DNA of 13,167 bases from Lachnospiraceae bacterium (GTDB lineage: Bacteria; Bacillota; Clostridia; Lachnospirales; Lachnospiraceae), in contig JAJBTR010000190.1 in the NCBI GenBank assembly GCA_020860745.1, forward strand, positions 1 through 13,167. Reading direction: 5' to 3'. A model generated the notes under the pieces. The model saw nothing but the letters and a program-made list of their open reading frames with translations. It was not told the DNA's origin and did no database searches. The position numbers were made by a program, and so were the translations under genes. Positions 1-6,733 of the stretch are shown piece by piece (the first letter of the stretch is position 1; the number at the start of each line of letters is the position of its first letter).

Positions 1-812
1 GTATTTAAGAGGCTTGCCTCCTGGATTTCAATTTCCACGTCCAGCTCATCCTCAATCTGGGAAATCATCACGATCATTTTCATTGATTCATTGGACAAAT
101 CCTCGCGGATATCTGTCGCCATGGTAAGCTCTTCCTCATCCACACCGTACGCCTCCGCTGCGCAGGCGATGATCGCACGGTCAATCTCATCTTTCGGCGC
201 GCTTCCCTCAGAACCCGATGCTGCTTTATTGGAAGAGCCCGCTTCGGATGCGACAGGATTTTCCTTATTCTCTGCCTTACCGGATACAGAATTATCCACG
301 GATTCCGAAGAAGAATCTGCGTTTGAATCAGCAGCCTGGGATGTTTTCTTCAAAGGTTTTATATCCGGCATTTTTCTGAATTCATTGCCTTCTTCCAGCT
401 GCCACACAACCACTTTCACATCTTCATCCTGTATAATCAGCGGAACAGCGGTCACTTCCTCCTGTTTTACCAATGTTGCGAACTCATCATAACGATTATA
501 ATCTACATAAAGCAGAGACGTACTCACCGGATCTGCCCCTGGTACCGCTATTTCGATGGCAAAATAATCGCCATGTGCATTTCTGAAATCCGGATCTCCG
601 AAAGCACCTTTTGTGGGAAGAGCCTGCTTTACAACTCCCTTCATATTGGAAAGATCTACCCATTCCGTATCCAGTCCGCCGCATGAATTACAGCAAAGAT
701 AAGGGGGAAATTCGATATGTCCGCAGGAAAGACATCTGCGCCCCAGAATGACATTTTCCTCCAGCGCGTCATAATACTTTTTCGTTATCGGTTCCAAATC
801 ATATTTTGTCAT
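1..812 (-). CDS. DUF35 Zn-ribbon/OB-fold protein fused to an acyl carrier protein domain (3' end outside window)
   Basis: My translation of the minus strand from ATG at 812 stays open for 270 codons to the window edge, so the C-terminus is missing. Residues 27-44 form a Zn ribbon (Cys27, Cys30, Cys41, Cys44, with 'FPP' between the pairs), followed to about residue 140 by an OB-fold typical of the DUF35 proteins that partner SCP2-type thiolases. Residues 155-207 are a low-complexity Ser/Asn/Ala/Glu linker. Residues 208-270 look like an acyl carrier protein: helix 1, then 'DLSNESMKM' where Ser243 is the expected phosphopantetheine site, then an acidic helix 'IEDELDVEIEI'. The usual DS pair before the modified serine is ES here. 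It follows the thiolase stop by 12 bases. An in-frame ATG at 821 is a second possible start, but GGAGG is better spaced from 812. Family calls are by eye; the fusion is directly readable from the uninterrupted frame. Confidence 0.85.
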   Translation of the reverse strand, partial: MTKYDLEPITKKYYDALEENVILGRRCLSCGHIEFPPYLCCNSCGGLDTEWVDLSNMKGVVKQALPTKGAFGDPDFRNAHGDYFAIEIAVPGADPVSTSLLYVDYNRYDEFATLVKQEEVTAVPLIIQDEDVKVVVWQLEEGNEFRKMPDIKPLKKTSQAADSNADSSSESVDNSVSGKAENKENPVASEAGSSNKAASGSEGSAPKDEIDRAIIACAAEAYGVDEEELTMATDIREDLSNESMKMIVMISQIEDELDVEIEIQEASLLN

Positions 813-833
813 GACATCCATCTCCTCCACTCC

Positions 834-2132
834 TCAATGTTTTTCCAGCATAATATTCAGCAAATTCTGAGCGCCGCCGAATCCGCGAAGCATTGCATGC
901 TTTACCTCATGGTTCACCTGAGTCGCTCCCGCGTCGCCCCTCATCTGATGAACCGCCTCGTACAGGTCATGAAGTCCGGAAGCTCCCGCCGCATGACCGT
1001 AATGGCAGCGTCCTCCGTTGGTATTTACCGGGCGGTCTCCGTCATAAGCGATGCGTCCCTCTTTTACATACTGCCAGCCCTCGCCTTTCGGCAGATATTC
1101 ACAGATCTCAGCTGCCAGCATCTCTGACTGATTGTAAAAATCATTCGCAAGGAACAAATCCATATCCGCTCCGGTCAGGCCGGTCAGTTCTTTCATCTGG
1201 CGATAGGAATTCGCCGTGGCTTCTTTTTCCAGGCGCGGCGTTGAGTTTTCCAGGCAGGAGTGGCCGACGCCGAGGATCTCGGTCGGGTGGTCTGTGTACT
1301 GATAAGCCATCTCTGTAGGGCACACGATCACAGCTGCTGCTCCGTCTGTACGCTGTTCAAAATGCGCTCCGCGCATATATTTTCCGATAAGTGGATTAAA
1401 TTTCGAGTGAAGATATTCGTACTCGGAATCCATACCGCTCTCTGCGGCTAATTGCGCGTATGTCTTCTGCGCAATCGTACTTAACGGGTTTAAAACCGCA
1501 GCACGTCTGCAATGAATCGTGAGCTGCGTCATAAATGCATCCACATCCTCCGGGCTGATCTGGTTTTCGTCTATATAATCATCCAACCAGGATTCTGCGT
1601 TAAACGGCAGTGCGCCTCTGGTAAACAGCGTATAATTCCGGGGAACGGTGGAACACAGCGTCTCATGGAACATCGCATCCGTCCCAAACCGCCGTTTCGT
1701 TAATACCTTTGTCGGATACGCAATGGAGTAAGGCATCTCTATACACCCGCTTAATACCATATCATACTGGCCGGAAGCTACGATCTGGACCGCAGTTTCC
1801 AATGCCACATATCCTGTTGCGCATGCCTCGCTGTGATGAATGGAGCCTTTTCCTTTCATTCCAAGCCAGTTTGCCACATGCATATTGGGAGTGGCAAAGT
1901 TGCTGGTCCACCCGGGACCAGCCTGTCCGTGCACAAAAAATTCCACATCTTTTCCGGTTATCCCAGCATCCCGCATCGCGTCCCTGGCCGCATAGGCAAA
2001 TAACTCTGCCTCATTCATGCCATCCACCGCCGGATCGTCCAATACGCGGACAAAAGGGGTGGCGCCAACGCCGATAATGGATACGCTGCGCGTGTATGGT
2101 TTCAATTTCGGAATATTATCGTTAAAACTCAC
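834..2132 (-). CDS. SCP2/DUF35-associated type thiolase (acetyl-CoA acetyltransferase-like)
   Basis: This 432-residue thiolase-fold protein starts with GTG at 2132, eight bases after GAGGAGG. Cys104 in 'EACATG' sits at the nucleophile position, and 'GHAAGASG' (His380) matches the conserved GHPxGASG block. The second catalytic cysteine is not where thiolases normally carry it: the C-terminal CxGGG position reads 'RGFGGAQ', and the HDCF position of SCP2-type thiolases reads 'NDFY' (331-334). Thiolases of this class (for example BbsB and PhlC) work as complexes with a small DUF35 Zn-ribbon partner, and one is encoded immediately downstream. Likely role: Claisen-type cleavage or condensation of an acyl-CoA or acyl-ACP; substrate unknown. 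It ends in TGA, in the same reading frame as the next gene. Confidence 0.85.
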   Translation of the reverse strand: MSFNDNIPKLKPYTRSVSIIGVGATPFVRVLDDPAVDGMNEAELFAYAARDAMRDAGITGKDVEFFVHGQAGPGWTSNFATPNMHVANWLGMKGKGSIHHSEACATGYVALETAVQIVASGQYDMVLSGCIEMPYSIAYPTKVLTKRRFGTDAMFHETLCSTVPRNYTLFTRGALPFNAESWLDDYIDENQISPEDVDAFMTQLTIHCRRAAVLNPLSTIAQKTYAQLAAESGMDSEYEYLHSKFNPLIGKYMRGAHFEQRTDGAAAVIVCPTEMAYQYTDHPTEILGVGHSCLENSTPRLEKEATANSYRQMKELTGLTGADMDLFLANDFYNQSEMLAAEICEYLPKGEGWQYVKEGRIAYDGDRPVNTNGGRCHYGHAAGASGLHDLYEAVHQMRGDAGATQVNHEVKHAMLRGFGGAQNLLNIMLEKH

Positions 2133-2171
2133 TTTCTTTTCCTCCTCTTTCTTTGATAGTTACATTGTAGC

Positions 2172-2196
2172 AGGGATTCCTTACCACGGATTCCCT
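2172..2196. repeat. Imperfect inverted repeat in the thioesterase-thiolase gap
   Basis: AGGGATTCC (2172-2180) and GGATTCCCT (2188-2196) pair at 8 of 9 positions around a 7-base loop, in the 92-base gap between the thioesterase stop and the thiolase start. No U-run follows on the minus strand, so it is more likely an mRNA-stability or processing hairpin than a terminator. Confidence 0.45.
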
Positions 2197-2224
2197 ACCC
2201 AAAAAGAAATTCTATCCCGTTTTT

Positions 2225-2998
2225 CTACACAAATGGCGAAACGGGCGGAAATTCCATTGTCAGAGCAAATGCTTCTGCCCCATCAGAAATCCCGCGCAAA
2301 TACAGGGTATTTTCTGCACAGGCATACTGCAGATCTACCCGCTGACCCTCTTTCAGCTCTCGGCTGTACTGCACCCACACTTTTTTCGGAATCCGTAAGC
2401 GGAACACGGAATCTCCCGGAAGGCTCTCCGCCCAATCCAGATAATGTGTATTGTTTAAATGACCATTCCGGTCAATCTCCTCCGGCCGCACAATTCTCTC
2501 CCGGTGAATATAATCTGCCTCAGGAAAAGACACCCTCATCTTCGGCAAAGCCGGTTCTCCGTCAAGCGCCACAATCGGTATTGCACCGATCTTAGGAGAG
2601 GACGCAGCGGCTGTCCGGCGCTGCTGATCCATTAAAATAAACAGTGAGGAAGCACAGGCCAGCGGTTTTCCGTCCGGCGTATAGAACGCATACCTGCGGG
2701 TATACATCATGGCTTTGTTTTTTCCCGGCCAGATACGGCAAAGGACCTTCATCCCCTTTTTCGGAATTTCCTCAATTTCAACAGAAGTCCATGCAATCAC
2801 CCAGATTTTTCCCTCTTCCTGTAATTCTTCCCGGCTCAGCCCATAAGCACTGAGATGACTTTCTGTCATAGTCTCCATCACCCGGGCCAGATTACCGATC
2901 CGCATCATTCCATATTCATCTGTCATTTCATCTGTTACCGTTATGATTGTCTCAAAAACTCCCTGCGGACAATCCGCCGTATATTCCGGAAATCCCAT
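2225..2998 (-). CDS. Acyl-ACP thioesterase (FatA/FatB-type double hotdog)
   Basis: The 257-residue protein begins at ATG 2998, five bases after AAGGAG. An upstream in-frame ATG at 3025 overlaps the kinase stop and has no ribosome binding site. The length and two hotdog halves fit bacterial acyl-ACP thioesterases (PF01643). The first half carries 'WVIAWTSVEIEEIPKKGMKV'. The second half carries the catalytic-type motif 'DRNGHLNNTHYLDW', with the Asn and His that activate water in this family. The enzyme hydrolyses acyl-ACP to free acid plus holo-ACP in the cytoplasm. Its position between an acyl kinase and a thiolase/ACP pair suggests it acts on acyl groups carried by the ACP domain encoded downstream rather than in general fatty-acid synthesis. 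That link is an inference. It lies 13 bases after the kinase gene, so co-transcription is likely. Confidence 0.85.
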   Translation of the reverse strand: MGFPEYTADCPQGVFETIITVTDEMTDEYGMMRIGNLARVMETMTESHLSAYGLSREELQEEGKIWVIAWTSVEIEEIPKKGMKVLCRIWPGKNKAMMYTRRYAFYTPDGKPLACASSLFILMDQQRRTAAASSPKIGAIPIVALDGEPALPKMRVSFPEADYIHRERIVRPEEIDRNGHLNNTHYLDWAESLPGDSVFRLRIPKKVWVQYSRELKEGQRVDLQYACAENTLYLRGISDGAEAFALTMEFPPVSPFV

Positions 2999-3011
2999 GC
3001 TGTCTCCTTCT

Positions 3012-4121
3012 TTACTCAAAATCAAATCCTTCCCACACCGGTCTGCCGCTATACCGTTTCGCTTCTTCCTCTCCGCTCAGGACACGAATTGCACCGGACG
3101 CCAGCGCTTCCGTCTCAAAACTGCCCGGGTAAACATAGATCGGCGCAATCCATGACAGGTCATCTTTCAGCTGAGCTACCAGCTCTTTATCATTGGCCAG
3201 TCCGCCCGTCATCAGAATGGCGTCCACATCTCCCCACAGTGCGCCAGCCATCATGGAAGCCCACTTTACCATGGTATACTCCATCGCATCCAAAGCAAGC
3301 TTTGCCATCTTATCTCCCGCCGGTATCATCTCATTTCGTATCTTTCTCACATCATCTGTTCCAACCAGAGACATCAGGCCTCCGGTGCGGGTTGCGAGTT
3401 TATTGACCTCGTCTATTGTCATGCCGCGCTGTATCAGAGTCATGACATCGTCAATACACAGGTCTCCGGCACGGTTTGGCGAGATCGGTCCCTGCCCGTC
3501 GCCGATTCTGGTCTGGTCAATCGCCCTGCCTTTGCGATGCGCACCGATACTGGTACCCCCGCCCATATGCATAATGACGTAATTGCACTCCTCATAACGC
3601 TTTCCCATGCGTTTGCTGTGATGAATGGCTACCTGCTTCATATTCAGCGGGTGTGCATGGGAAGGACGGTATAATCCTTTTACACCGGTCATACGTGCTT
3701 CGTCACTCAGTTCATCCGTGCTCATGGGATTTACAAAATAAGCCGGCACGTTCAGATCATCTGCAATCTGTTTTGACAGGACTATCCCAAGGGTCGCCGC
3801 GTGGTGGATGTTTGCCGCATCATGGTAAGCATGATCATAAGCAAGTTCATCAATCAGATAGGTACCGCCTGCACAGGAGTACACGCCCACGCCCCTGCCG
3901 GATACCGCGTCGATTGTTGTCAGATCAATGTCATTTTCCGCCAGCATCTTCATGATTTTCTGCTTGCGCAGAGGCGCCTGTTCTCCGAATGTGGCACAAC
4001 CGTCAAACTCTCCCGGCAACGTATCCACATTGAGATCAAGTATAATCTCTTCCCCCTGCACCACGCCGATTTTTGTCCCGGTGGAGCCGGGATTTACGGT
4101 CAAAATAGTAAAGTCTTTCAT
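3012..4121 (-). CDS. buk: Butyrate kinase-like acyl kinase (ASKHA family)
   Basis: The 369-residue protein has the acetokinase/butyrate-kinase fold. The N-terminal phosphate loop reads 'ILTVNPGSTGTKIG', the second block 'GRGVGVYSCAGGTY', the central block 'MHMGGGTSIGAHRKGRAID', then 'GDGQGPISPNRAGDL', and near the C-terminus 'DAILMTGGLAND' and 'YPGSFETEALASGAIRVL'. These match butyrate kinase better than acetate kinase, and the length is close to the ~355 residues usual for Buk. I chose ATG 4121, which begins directly at the conserved strand and follows GAGGGAAG; an upstream ATG at 4136 is poorly placed. Reaction: acyl phosphate + ADP to carboxylate + ATP, in the cytoplasm. It pairs with the acyltransferase immediately upstream for substrate-level phosphorylation. 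The true acyl chain cannot be read from sequence; acetate, butyrate or branched acids are all possible. Confidence 0.9.
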   Translation of the reverse strand: MKDFTILTVNPGSTGTKIGVVQGEEIILDLNVDTLPGEFDGCATFGEQAPLRKQKIMKMLAENDIDLTTIDAVSGRGVGVYSCAGGTYLIDELAYDHAYHDAANIHHAATLGIVLSKQIADDLNVPAYFVNPMSTDELSDEARMTGVKGLYRPSHAHPLNMKQVAIHHSKRMGKRYEECNYVIMHMGGGTSIGAHRKGRAIDQTRIGDGQGPISPNRAGDLCIDDVMTLIQRGMTIDEVNKLATRTGGLMSLVGTDDVRKIRNEMIPAGDKMAKLALDAMEYTMVKWASMMAGALWGDVDAILMTGGLANDKELVAQLKDDLSWIAPIYVYPGSFETEALASGAIRVLSGEEEAKRYSGRPVWEGFDFE

Positions 4122-4155
4122 GCTTTCTTCCCTCATTTTTTTCTGAAAATTTTTA

Positions 4156-4172
4156 TTCTGCGTTCAGCAGAA
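4156..4172 (-). repeat. Short hairpin between the pta-like and buk-like genes
   Basis: TTCTGC (4156-4161) and GCAGAA (4167-4172) form a perfect 6-bp stem with a 5-base loop. On the minus strand it is followed by ATAAAAATTTT, not a clean U-run. It lies in the 89-base gap between stop and start, so partial attenuation or mRNA processing is possible. Confidence 0.35.
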
Positions 4173-4210
4173 ACCAATGATTTCCTTTTTTGCCCGAATG
4201 CAGCAGGCGC

Positions 4211-5212
4211 TTATTCCTGATATCCGGCCATCACACTGCAAAATGCCACATTATCATAGATCCGTTCCTCCGTATCGCCCCTGGAACAATCCAATACCGG
4301 TTTGCCGAATCCCTGATAGATCGGACCATAGCTGTGTCCCGGTGCAAACTGCTGAATCAGCTTTGTCGCGATATTGCAGGCTGCCGCGTCCGGGAAGACC
4401 AGAACATTCGCTTTTCCCGCCACAGCGCTCTCTCTCTTCACTTTTTTAGCTGCTACACGCTGTACAATCGCCGCATCCGCCTGAAATTCCCCGTCTATTT
4501 TTAAATCGGGTCTCTGCTGCTGAGCCATCTGAATTGCCTCCCTTACACGGAAAACGGAAGGACTGTTGCCGCTGCCGTCGGTGGAATAAGAAAGGAAACC
4601 GCAGAGGGGCTCTTTCCCGCTTAATGTCCGAAAGGTATCACAACACGAAATAGAGATACCGGCCAGAATTTCGGCGGACGGCTCAGTATTGATCGCTCCG
4701 TCGGACATACCGAAGATATTTCCCTGCTCTCCCTCGTAACCATCTATCTCCATGATCAGCATCCCAGAGGATGCTTTTACGCCAGGCGCCAGCCCCAGCG
4801 TGCGCTGAGCCGCCATTACAAATTCCAAAGTCGTCGTATCAAGGCCGCCGAACGTGCAGTCCGCGTCGCCCACCGCCTCCATAACAAGAGCTACAAAAAG
4901 AGGGGCTTTCATTCTCTTTGCCACCGACTTTTTGCTGAATGCCCGGGGCGTAAGCTCTCCGTATTTCTCCAGAAGCTCCGCCTTGTATTCCTCATCCGAG
5001 GCATCCACAATACGCACTCCGGACAAATCGATCTCATTTTCACTTGCCACCTGTCTGCATATCTCCGGGTCACCGACAAAAATAATGTCCGCCAGGCCGT
5101 CCGCAGCTGCGCGCACGCATGCCCTCATCATACTGGGATTCGTACACTCCGGCACTACGACACGCTTTTTGTTCGATTTTGCTTTTTCGTATATATGATC
5201 TATAAATGCCAT
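4211..5212 (-). CDS. pta: Phosphate acetyl/butyryltransferase (Pta_PTB family)
   Basis: The 333-residue protein transfers an acyl group between CoA and inorganic phosphate. The start is ATG 5212, eight bases after AAGGAG. Family blocks visible include 'KRVVVPECTNPSMMRA' at the N-terminus, 'FGGLDTTTLEFVMAAQRTLG' in the middle, 'LSYSTDGSGNSPSVFRVREA', 'KIDGEFQADAAIV' and 'AGKANVLVFPDAAACNIATK'. The last blocks are the classic phosphotransacetylase C-terminal half, closer to Pta than to short Ptb proteins. With the kinase downstream it forms an acyl-CoA to acyl-P to acid route yielding one ATP per acyl-CoA, or the reverse for activation. It is the first gene after the hairpin at 5243-5276, so it may have its own start of transcription; no convincing promoter is visible. 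Substrate chain length is not determinable here. Confidence 0.9.
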   Translation of the reverse strand: MAFIDHIYEKAKSNKKRVVVPECTNPSMMRACVRAAADGLADIIFVGDPEICRQVASENEIDLSGVRIVDASDEEYKAELLEKYGELTPRAFSKKSVAKRMKAPLFVALVMEAVGDADCTFGGLDTTTLEFVMAAQRTLGLAPGVKASSGMLIMEIDGYEGEQGNIFGMSDGAINTEPSAEILAGISISCCDTFRTLSGKEPLCGFLSYSTDGSGNSPSVFRVREAIQMAQQQRPDLKIDGEFQADAAIVQRVAAKKVKRESAVAGKANVLVFPDAAACNIATKLIQQFAPGHSYGPIYQGFGKPVLDCSRGDTEERIYDNVAFCSVMAGYQE

Positions 5213-5242
5213 ATTAGATTCTCCTTTTTTCTTTTAACGAAG

Positions 5243-5276
5243 ACACCCCTGCAATCAATGCATGATCCAGGGGTGT
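5243..5276 (-). terminator. Strong intergenic hairpin between transporter and acyltransferase
   Basis: ACACCCCTG (5243-5251) pairs perfectly with CAGGGGTGT (5268-5276). The loop contains a second complement, ATCA with TGAT, giving a stem of about 13 bp with a small bulge. On the minus strand it is followed by CTTCGTTAAAAG rather than U's, so it is at best an imperfect intrinsic terminator. It could partly separate expression of the transporter from the acyl genes. Confidence 0.5.
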
Positions 5277-5304
5277 TCCTCATGAATAGGGTAAAGTAGC
5301 CGGA

Positions 5305-6570
5305 TCAGCCTGCTTTTCCAACAAATTTATCACTGGACAAAGCCATAAATACAAGACCTATAGCCAGGCAGATAATATCAAAGATATACATGGTATTCGC
5401 ACTGGCAAAGAATCCGGTCATCATAACTCCAACACCCGCACCGGCTTCAAACATAAATCCAATTACCTGGTATCCGGATGTATAATCCCAACGGCCGTAT
5501 TTTGTCGCCACGTAAGACGGAAGCAGGTTGCAAAGCGCTCCCTGCGCGATAAAAATGATAACCGTGCAGATCCAGCAGAAAATGGCGCCTTTCGGCATAA
5601 ACAATGCCACAACAAATCCAATCAGTATCATGATGAAATAACCGACAAAAGCTTTTTTCGTGCCGATTTTCTGATCGAGCAGGCCAAACAGGAAACTGCC
5701 GATAATTCCCATCACACCGCCTACGGCAAATAACCTTGTGGCAAACGTATATTCATATCCATAAGCCATCATGGAGGTAATTGCGGATGCGATATAACTC
5801 ATAACAGCCATAAAGGCAAACGCGGACCCCAGGCCGATAAACCAGGTATTTTTATCCGCAAGTACTTTTTTCAGCGTAAACGGGCTCTTATATTCCTGCA
5901 TCTGTTTTGAAATATCCGCTCCGCTTGCCGCATAGGATGTGTCTCCATCCGGATACTCTCCCGCTTCCTCCGGTGTATTTTTCACACACACAAGCCCAAT
6001 TACAGCAACCACAATCAGAATCACAGCGATCACTGACATTCCGCCGCCCAGTCCTATCGCGCCAAGCAGCTTCGGCATAACGGGAACATACACAAAATTC
6101 ATCGCCACAATCGCCATCGTTGTAAAACCGAGGACGACGCCTTTTTTCGTCGGCCACCAGTTGGCTGTCAGCGTCATTCCGCCGTTCTTCTCATAACCGC
6201 CGCCCAGGAATCCAAGGATAAGGATTACAACCAGAAAAACGGGAAGGCTTTGTGTACTGCCGAATACAAAAAGTAAAGCAGCGGAAATAAATAAGGTGAT
6301 TACGGTCAGATTTTTAGCTCCGATTTTCCGGATTGTCCTGGCCAGCACCAGCACACCGACTGCTTTCAGGATACATCCGATTCCGGATACAATGTTCAGA
6401 ATACTGACATCCCAGCCCCGGATCTCGGAGAACATCGGGAACACCGTATTATTGTTTCCACCGATAATACAGGTTCCGATCAGCAGAAGCATTGCCGTGT
6501 AGAGCATCATGCCGATCTGTTTTGGTCCGTACCATTTTGAATTCGGATTCATTTTGACTTCTTTCTTCAT
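5305..6570 (-). CDS. MFS transporter, oxalate:formate antiporter (OFA) family-like
   Basis: The 421-residue protein is very hydrophobic, with about 12 membrane segments and a soluble central loop near residues 200-235 ('NTPEEAGEYPDGD'), the position and composition usual in OFA/monocarboxylate-type MFS carriers. The signature 'NWWPTKKGVVLGFTTMA' between helices 4 and 5 corresponds to the W(F/W)P-(D/T)KRG motif of this group. The start at 6570 follows AGAGGT. The likely role is uptake or exchange of an organic anion across the cytoplasmic membrane. By context this is the substrate or product of the surrounding acyl-thioester and redox enzymes. The exact ligand is not predictable; oxalate is not implied by the family name alone. 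It sits between two hairpin regions, so it may form its own transcriptional segment. Confidence 0.85.
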   Translation of the reverse strand: MKKEVKMNPNSKWYGPKQIGMMLYTAMLLLIGTCIIGGNNNTVFPMFSEIRGWDVSILNIVSGIGCILKAVGVLVLARTIRKIGAKNLTVITLFISAALLFVFGSTQSLPVFLVVILILGFLGGGYEKNGGMTLTANWWPTKKGVVLGFTTMAIVAMNFVYVPVMPKLLGAIGLGGGMSVIAVILIVVAVIGLVCVKNTPEEAGEYPDGDTSYAASGADISKQMQEYKSPFTLKKVLADKNTWFIGLGSAFAFMAVMSYIASAITSMMAYGYEYTFATRLFAVGGVMGIIGSFLFGLLDQKIGTKKAFVGYFIMILIGFVVALFMPKGAIFCWICTVIIFIAQGALCNLLPSYVATKYGRWDYTSGYQVIGFMFEAGAGVGVMMTGFFASANTMYIFDIICLAIGLVFMALSSDKFVGKAG

Positions 6571-6604
6571 TTTTTACCTCTTTTCTCCTTTGATTCTCTA
6601 ATAT

Positions 6605-6654
6605 GCGCTGGGGTGCGTAAGGAATATGGCAGCTGTGCTGTCCGCACCCCGCGC
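6605..6654. repeat. Long inverted repeat in the hydrogenase-transporter gap
   Basis: GGGGTGCG (6610-6617) and CGCACCCC (6643-6650) are perfect complements. The outer GCGC (6605-6608) pairs with GCGC (6651-6654) across a one-base bulge, giving a GC-rich stem of about 12 bp with a 25-base loop. It is part of the 163-base non-coding leader ahead of the transporter. Confidence 0.55.
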
Positions 6655-6656
6655 GG

Positions 6657-6687
6657 CGAGTATGAGGCAAAAGTCGCCTCCTACTCG
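6657..6687 (-). terminator. Hairpin just downstream of the hydrogenase gene
   Basis: CGAGTA (6657-6662) pairs with TACTCG (6682-6687) and GAGGC (6664-6668) with GCCTC (6676-6680), with one mismatch between the arms and a 7-base loop. On the minus strand this is the first strong structure after the hydrogenase stop at 6734. No clear U-run follows. It may end or attenuate the redox-module transcript, or act together with the adjacent 6605-6654 structure as a repeated intergenic element. Confidence 0.5.
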
Positions 6688-6733
6688 ATTAAAGTTTATG
6701 CTAAGCATTTACACAGTACGTAAAGTCTGATGA

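Noticed and set aside
717..1127. Plus-strand open frames of 100-190 codons across the minus-strand genes (for example 717-1127, 2017-2595, 2855-3406, 7493-7978).
   Set aside because: They lie antisense to well-supported genes, lack ribosome binding sites and show no recognisable domains.
3012..5212. An acetate kinase/phosphotransacetylase housekeeping pair (ackA-pta).
   Set aside because: The kinase motifs fit butyrate kinase better, and the neighbours (thioesterase, thiolase, DUF35-ACP) point to a dedicated pathway rather than central acetate metabolism.
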